Positions 59,441-64,000 of a stretch of 64,000 bases of DNA are shown here, piece after piece. Source of the stretch: Solirubrobacter deserti. Its GTDB lineage: Bacteria > Actinomycetota > Thermoleophilia > Solirubrobacterales > Solirubrobacteraceae. Below the pieces are notes generated by a model. That model saw nothing but the letters and a program-made list of their open reading frames with translations, was not told the origin of the DNA and ran no database searches. Location of the stretch: assembly GCF_027587175.1 (NCBI RefSeq), contig NZ_JAPCID010000031.1:1-64000 (forward strand), in the 5' to 3' direction. The first letter of the stretch is position 1. Every line of letters starts with the position of its first letter. Made by a program: the position numbers and the translations under genes.

Positions 59441-60424
59441 TCACGCCAGACCGACGGTGCCCGGAACCTCGATGACGCCGTCGCGCGGTGTCAACGCCCC
59501 GGCCGGGGCCAGGGTCGCGAGCCCGCAGGAACGCGTGACGCGTAGCGCGGCCGCGGCGTGCACCGCGGCCGCGATCCCGCGCGGACCGTCGAACGTGGAC
59601 GCGAGATAGACGTCGGCACCGGCCGCTCGCGCCGTCCGGGCGTCGGCCAGCACGCCCGTGATCCCGCCGCGCGTGACCTTCAGACACACCGCGCGGACGC
59701 CGCCGGCGCCGGGAGCGTGCGTCTCGTCCATGGCGATCGGCACGCGCGTGCCGGCCTGCACCTCGCGCAACCCCTCGACGCCGTGCACCGGCTCCTCACA
59801 CAGCTCCAGGCCCACGGGCTCCAGTGAACGCAACGCCGCGAGCGCCACCTCCACGGTTCCCCAGGCCCCGTTCGCGTCGACGCGGATGCCGACCTCGGGC
59901 CCGACCGCGGCGCGCACGGCGGCCAGGCGCCCGGCGTCGTCCCCGATCCCGACCTTGACCTTCACGCACCGGAACCCCGCCCGCGCGGCGGCGGCCGCAG
60001 CCGCGGCGGCGCCGGAGCGGTCCTCGGCGCCGATCGTCGCGTTGACGGGCACGGCGCCGACCGCGCGCGGGTCGATCAGCCGCGCCAAGGGCGTCCCGGT
60101 CCGCCGGGAGGCGTGATCCCAGAGCGCGAGATCCACCGCCGCCAGCGCCTGAGGAAGATCCCGCTCCGCCCGGCAGGCCTCCAGCACGTCGGCCGTCGGC
60201 TCCAGCGAACGCAGCACCGCCGCGTACGCATCCAGAGCGGCCCGCACCGACGCCATCGACACCCCGTCGTAGGGCTCGAGCGGCGCCGCCTCACCCTCGC
60301 CCCAGAGCCCGTCCGGGAAGTCGAGCCGCACGACCAGCACCTCGCGCTCGCGCAACTCGCCCCACGAGGCCCGCAGCGTCGAAGGCAGCGTGAACCGCTC
60401 GGTGCGGACGCTCAGCGCGATCAC
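59441..60424 (-). CDS. menC: o-Succinylbenzoate synthase MenC
   Basis: This enolase-superfamily enzyme dehydrates SHCHC to o-succinylbenzoate. The GTG at 60424 overlaps the menA stop (GTGA) and gives 327 residues. Acid-base and metal residues are recognisable: CVKVKVG (Lys-x-Lys), RVDANGAW (metal Asp), LCEEPVHG (metal Glu), IAMDETH (metal Asp) and VCLKVTRGG (second-face Lys). Dipeptide epimerases look alike, but the men context settles the function. Confidence 0.93.
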   Translation of the reverse strand: MIALSVRTERFTLPSTLRASWGELREREVLVVRLDFPDGLWGEGEAAPLEPYDGVSMASVRAALDAYAAVLRSLEPTADVLEACRAERDLPQALAAVDLALWDHASRRTGTPLARLIDPRAVGAVPVNATIGAEDRSGAAAAAAAAARAGFRCVKVKVGIGDDAGRLAAVRAAVGPEVGIRVDANGAWGTVEVALAALRSLEPVGLELCEEPVHGVEGLREVQAGTRVPIAMDETHAPGAGGVRAVCLKVTRGGITGVLADARTARAAGADVYLASTFDGPRGIAAAVHAAAALRVTRSCGLATLAPAGALTPRDGVIEVPGTVGLA

Positions 60425-61311
60425 TTCGACAACAGCAGCCCCGCCGACAGCAGCACGCAGAACGCGAGCTGCAGCATCCCGGTGCGGGCGAGCGCGCCGT
60501 TCAGCGACGGGCCGTCGACCCGGTTGCGCACGACCCGCACGATCGGCGCCGCGATCGGCAGCGACAGCCACGGCAGCAACAACCAGGGCGTCAGCTGCTC
60601 CCCGCCGAACGCCCACGCCAAGGGAGCGGTGGCGAACGCGAGGTAGACGATGAGCGCGTACGCGACGCGCGCGCGATCACGCCCCAGCCGCACCGCCAGC
60701 GTGCGCTTGCCCGCCCGCCGGTCCGTCTCCAGGTCGCGCACGTTGTTGACCATCAGGATCGCGGTCGCCAGCAACCCGACGGGCACGGCCAGGACGAAGG
60801 CCTCCCACGCCAGCTCCTTGGTCTGCGCGAAGAACGTGCCGGTGACGGCGACGATGCCGAAGAACAGGAACACGAACACCTCGCCCAGGCCCTCGTACCC
60901 GTAGGGCCGAGGCCCGCCCGTGTAGAGCACGCCGGCGAGAATCGACAGCACGCCGACGAGCAGCAGCTCCCAGCCGGACGTCAGGATCAGGTACACGCCC
61001 ACCAGCACCGCCAGGCCGAACGCCACATAGGTCGCGACCAGCACCTGCTTGGGCGGAACGAGCCCGCCGGCGGTGACGCGGACCGGCCCGAGGCGGTCCT
61101 CGGTGTCGGCGCCGCGGCGGGCGTCCGAGTAGTCGTTGCTCAGGTTGGTCCCGATCTGGATGAGCAGCGCGCCGAGCAGCGTCGCGACGAACGTCAGCGG
61201 CCGGAAGGTGCCGAGCGCCGCGGCGTAGGCCGTGCCGACGAACACCGGCGCCGCCGCCGCGGGCAGCGTGCGTGGCCGCGCGGCCATGAACCAGATGTGA
61301 AGGGAACTCAC
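60421..61311 (-). CDS. menA: 1,4-Dihydroxy-2-naphthoate polyprenyltransferase
   Basis: MenA attaches the isoprenoid tail to dihydroxynaphthoate in the membrane. The 296-residue UbiA-family protein has about nine membrane segments and the two Asp-rich motifs: [15 protein letters not shown] (about 57-71) and [23 protein letters not shown] (about 188-210). It opens [24 protein letters not shown], typical of MenA. Four-base overlaps with menB and menC show a coupled menB-menA-menC operon. Confidence 0.94.
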   Translation of the reverse strand: MSSLHIWFMAARPRTLPAAAAPVFVGTAYAAALGTFRPLTFVATLLGALLIQIGTNLSNDYSDARRGADTEDRLGPVRVTAGGLVPPKQVLVATYVAFGLAVLVGVYLILTSGWELLLVGVLSILAGVLYTGGPRPYGYEGLGEVFVFLFFGIVAVTGTFFAQTKELAWEAFVLAVPVGLLATAILMVNNVRDLETDRRAGKRTLAVRLGRDRARVAYALIVYLAFATAPLAWAFGGEQLTPWLLLPWLSLPIAAPIVRVVRNRVDGPSLNGALARTGMLQLAFCVLLSAGLLLSK

Positions 61312-62126
61312 GACCGCCGCGGGAACTGGGAGAAGTCCGGCTGGCGCTTGGCCTTGTAGGCCTCGCGGCCCTCCTTGGCCTCGTCGCTGCCGTAAAAGAG
61401 CAAGTTGGCGTCGTGTGCGAGCTGCTGAATCCCGGCCATGCCGTCTTCCTCAGCGTGAAAACTGAGCTTTACGAGGCGCAGGGCGAAGGGGGAGAGGGCG
61501 AGCATCTCGCGGCACCACTTGACCGTCTCGGCCTCGAGCTCGTCGAGCGGGACGACCGTGTTGACGAGCCCCATCTCCAGCGCCTGCTGCGCGTCGTACT
61601 GGCGGCACAGGAACCAGAACTCCTTGGCCTTCTTCGGGCCGACGAGCCGGGAGAGCAGACTGGCTCCGTAACCACCGTCGAAGGAGCCGACCCGCGGGCC
61701 CGTCTGTCCGAACCGCGCGTTGTCGGCGGCGATCGTCAGGTCGCACACCAGGTGCAGGATCTGCCCGCCGCCGATCGCGTAGCCCGCGACCATCGCTACG
61801 ACCGGCTTCGGCAGGCGCCGGATCTGCACGTGCAGGTCGGTCACGTGGAAGCGCCCGACGGCCTTGCCGCCCGGCACGTAGCCCGTGTCCCCGCGCACGC
61901 GCTGGTCGCCGCCCGAGCAGAACGCGAGCGGGCCCTCGCCGGTGAGGATGATCACGCCGACCGACTCGTCCTCACGCGCGACCTCGAGCGCCTGCGAGAT
62001 CTCGATGATCGTCTCCGGGCGGAACGCGTTGCGGACTTCCGGGCGGTTGATGGTGATCTTGGCGATCCCGTCCCCGGACAGCTCGTACCGGATGTCCTGG
62101 TAATCGCCCGCAGAGGTCCAGTTCAC
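61308..62126 (-). CDS. menB: 1,4-Dihydroxy-2-naphthoyl-CoA synthase
   Basis: MenB cyclises o-succinylbenzoyl-CoA by a Dieckmann-type reaction. The 272-residue crotonase-fold protein shows [16 protein letters not shown], the oxyanion region [64 protein letters not shown] in pieces and the C-terminal [19 protein letters not shown], diagnostic of MenB. The GTG start is 30 bases from the divergent menE start. Confidence 0.96.
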   Translation of the reverse strand: MNWTSAGDYQDIRYELSGDGIAKITINRPEVRNAFRPETIIEISQALEVAREDESVGVIILTGEGPLAFCSGGDQRVRGDTGYVPGGKAVGRFHVTDLHVQIRRLPKPVVAMVAGYAIGGGQILHLVCDLTIAADNARFGQTGPRVGSFDGGYGASLLSRLVGPKKAKEFWFLCRQYDAQQALEMGLVNTVVPLDELEAETVKWCREMLALSPFALRLVKLSFHAEEDGMAGIQQLAHDANLLFYGSDEAKEGREAYKAKRQPDFSQFPRRS

Positions 62127-62156
62127 GGCGGATGACCATAGCTAGTCTCGGCGCTC

Positions 62157-63278
62157 GTGAACGCGATCGAGACGCCGCAGGGGTCGCTGACCTACGACGA
62201 GCTGGCGGAGCGCGCCTCGCGCGTGCGTGTGTCGGCGCCGCGCGTGGCGATCGCGATGCCGCCGTCGCTGGACTTCGCGATCGCGCTGCGCGCGTGCATG
62301 CAGGCGGGCGTGGAAGCGGTGCCGGTGGACCTGCGCGAGCCGGTATGGCGTGTGGCCGATGCCGGGCAGGTCATCACGGAGATAGACCACGGCAGACAGG
62401 AAAAGGGCGCCGGGTTCGGCCTGGTCGTGCACACGAGCGGCACGACCGGCGTGCCCCGGCCGATCCGGCTCTCGCTCTCCCAGATCCAGGCGAACTCGGA
62501 TGCCGTGACCGCCGTGATCGAGCCGGGCCGTTGGCTGTGCCCCTTACCGCTCTCGCACATCGGCGGCCTGATGGTGCTCCTGCGGTCCTGGCTCACGCGC
62601 ACCACCGCCGTGATCGGCCCAGCCGACACGCCCGACGTCACCGTGGCCTCGCTGGTCCCGACGCAGCTCGCGCGCCTGATCCATCAACCGCCGCCGGAGA
62701 CGCTTCGCGACGTGATGCTCGGCGGTGCCCCCGCGGACCCGACGCTGCTCGTCCGCGCGCGTGCCGCCGGTTGGCCCGTCCGCCCGTCTTACGGGCTCAC
62801 GCAGGCGTGCAGCGCGGTCGCGCTCGCGGACATCGGAGACACCGAGACGTCTGGCCGCCCACTGCCCGGGGTGACGATCGACCTGGCGGCGGACGGCGAG
62901 ATCATCGTCTCGGGAGCGTCCGTGGTCGGCGGCACGCACGCCACGGGCGATCTCGGCTCGTGGCTGGACGGCCGGCTCGTGGTCCACGGCCGCAAGGTGG
63001 ACACGATCGTCAGCGGCGGCGAGAACGTCATGCCGCAGGAGGTCGAGGCCGTCCTGCTCTCGCACCCGGCGGTGCTCGAAGCCGCCGTGGTCGGCCGGCC
63101 CGACCCGGAGTGGGGCGAGGCCGTGACCGCGTTCGTGGTCCTGGGCGCGGACGCGCCTGACCTCCGTGAATTCGTGCGGGAGCGCCTGGCGCCGTTCAAA
63201 GTTCCAAAAGGCATTGAGCAAGTCGAGGCGCTACCTCGGAATGCGGCTGGGAAGGTTCTGCGCCGCGAGCTCGCGTAG
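62157..63278 (+). CDS. menE: o-Succinylbenzoate-CoA ligase MenE
   Basis: MenE activates o-succinylbenzoate with ATP and CoA. The 373-residue protein is shorter than E. coli MenE but close to the compact mycobacterial type. Motifs of the AMP-binding family are the P-loop HTSGTTGVPRPI, RPSYGLTQACSAVA (usually YGxTE), TGDLGSWLDGRLVVHGRKVDTIVSGGENVMPQEVE in outline, and the C-terminal Lys in NAAGKVLRREL. The 3' end overlaps the convergent DUF559-like gene by 48 bases. Confidence 0.92.
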   Translation: MNAIETPQGSLTYDELAERASRVRVSAPRVAIAMPPSLDFAIALRACMQAGVEAVPVDLREPVWRVADAGQVITEIDHGRQEKGAGFGLVVHTSGTTGVPRPIRLSLSQIQANSDAVTAVIEPGRWLCPLPLSHIGGLMVLLRSWLTRTTAVIGPADTPDVTVASLVPTQLARLIHQPPPETLRDVMLGGAPADPTLLVRARAAGWPVRPSYGLTQACSAVALADIGDTETSGRPLPGVTIDLAADGEIIVSGASVVGGTHATGDLGSWLDGRLVVHGRKVDTIVSGGENVMPQEVEAVLLSHPAVLEAAVVGRPDPEWGEAVTAFVVLGADAPDLREFVRERLAPFKVPKGIEQVEALPRNAAGKVLRRELA

Positions 63279-64000
63279 GACCTCGTCCGGGCGCGCGAGA
63301 TCCTCTTCGCGGAAGCGCAGCACGACGAACCCGTGCTCGCGCAGGACCGCGTCCTGGATGCGATCGTCGCGCGCGGTCCTCGGCCGGTCGTGGTGATCGC
63401 CGTCGATCTCGACGTTGAGCCCCGGCCATCGGAAGTCGAGCTCGAATCCCAGGAGACGCGTGTTGACAACTGGCTCCGGAAGCCGCGCGCCGCGGATCAG
63501 CTTGAGGAACCGGTCCTCGAGCCCGGAGCGCGTCCCGGCGCTGCCGGCGGCGTGCAGCTCGAGCGCCCGGTCGAGCGTCTTCGTGCGCCGCTTGACCATG
63601 CGCGGGTCGAAGAGCTTGCGGAACGCCGCCTCGTGGATGACGTTCGCGACCTGCTCCGCGTTCAACTCCCGGCTCATGTCGAACAGGACCCGCGGCACGT
63701 TGCACACCGGGATCGCGTCGCGCACCAACGACTCGCCGGGGACGAGCAGGCCGGGCACGATCTCGAAGCCGTCCTGCTTGCGGCGCCGCTTCGGCACGGC
63801 GACCTGGATCGCCGGCTCCTTGAACCGCGAGATCTTCCAGTACTTGCCGCCGCTGAAGCCGGCCAGCGCGGCGCCGTCGCCCGCCGCGTACACCGCGGCA
63901 AGCCATTCGCCCTCGCGCGAGAGGCCCGGGTGCCCGACCGCGTACACGCCCCGGTACAAGGGCCACAACTCGCCGGCCACGACGGCACGCCGCAGTGTTT
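63231..64000 (-). CDS. AbiEi-antitoxin-like / DUF559 nuclease-fold protein, 5' partial
   Basis: The frame stays open to the right window edge (TLRRAVVAGELWPLYRGVYAVG), so the true start lies outside. About 256 residues are visible. The AbiEi-like region GVYAVGHPGLSREGEWLAAVYAAGDGAALAGFSG corresponds to the one in the protein at 34604. The PD-(D/E)xK-like end has SGLEDRFLKLI, FELDFRWPGLNVEIDGDHHD and RIQDAVLREHGFVVLRF, with the same Glu, Asp, Glu-x-Asp and His positions. No partner gene is visible. Nuclease activity is a fold-based inference. Confidence 0.78.
   Translation of the reverse strand, partial: TLRRAVVAGELWPLYRGVYAVGHPGLSREGEWLAAVYAAGDGAALAGFSGGKYWKISRFKEPAIQVAVPKRRRKQDGFEIVPGLLVPGESLVRDAIPVCNVPRVLFDMSRELNAEQVANVIHEAAFRKLFDPRMVKRRTKTLDRALELHAAGSAGTRSGLEDRFLKLIRGARLPEPVVNTRLLGFELDFRWPGLNVEIDGDHHDRPRTARDDRIQDAVLREHGFVVLRFREEDLARPDEVLRELAAQNLPSRIPR

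Overview
The window is very GC-rich, densely coding DNA with frequent GTG starts, some TTG starts, and many 1-16 bp gene overlaps. Gene content points to a Gram-positive, menaquinone-using actinobacterium: an actinobacterial-type men cluster with a short MenE, GatCAB, LuxR-type two-component pairs, DrrA-like ABC exporters and a GGDEF-EAL protein. The style of the small proteins (DUF559/AbiEi-like genes, multi-TM proteins with an RDESTPG tail) suggests class Thermoleophilia, order Solirubrobacterales. The placement is an inference from gene content; no 16S gene is present. I see no tRNA, rRNA, CRISPR array, prophage or insertion sequence. No gene-free stretch exceeds 300 bases once a decayed gene at 12.5-13.3 kb is counted.

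Layout. 0-6.6 kb: end of a haem-type membrane protein, a secreted RTX-repeat protein, an ABC-2 exporter with a double GNAT enzyme, cysK, two alpha/beta hydrolases. 6.7-8.5 kb: sulfur block of a TusA-like protein, a ThiF/MoeB-like E1 and cysE. 8.5-11 kb: SRPBCC protein and two membrane-anchored paralogues, one with a GGGDF-repeat tail. 11-13.3 kb: palindromic repeats, rtcB and a frameshifted pseudogene. 13.2-20.2 kb (minus strand): a glycolate operon, permease-glcD-glcE-glcF-malate synthase, which would import 2-hydroxy acids, oxidise glycolate to glyoxylate and condense it with acetyl-CoA to malate. 20.3-28.8 kb: three large secreted proteins, two of them M14 carboxypeptidase-like. 28.8-30.3 kb: TrmH-family methyltransferase and a queuosine-salvage protein. 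30.4-35.5 kb: PcrA helicase, MFS transporter and a DUF559/AbiEi-like gene that begins inside a palindrome. 35.5-42.7 kb: gamma-glutamyltransferase, folD, three tandem membrane proteins and gatCAB. 42.7-46.9 kb: two-component operon facing a second ABC-2 exporter. 46.9-52.2 kb: stand-alone rpsD, a c-di-GMP protein and small membrane proteins. 52.3-54.5 kb: ilvB-ilvH. 54.65-63.3 kb: menaquinone genes menF, menD, menH, menC, menA, menB and menE, scattered over both strands with a few small unknown genes between them. 63.2-64 kb: a second DUF559/AbiEi-like gene cut by the window edge.

The most unusual signal is a roughly 50-bp palindrome present twice (34597-34646 and 54583-54633). In one copy it forms the ribosome-binding site, start codon and first codons of a DUF559/AbiEi-like gene. 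In the other it stands alone after ilvH as a perfect 15-bp-arm hairpin whose minus strand lines up codon by codon with the first copy. Other points are a GGGGTC-GACCCC palindrome family at rtcB and rpsD, two small acidic proteins sharing an EGFELAE motif, and a tandem membrane-protein cluster with an identical repeated gene junction.
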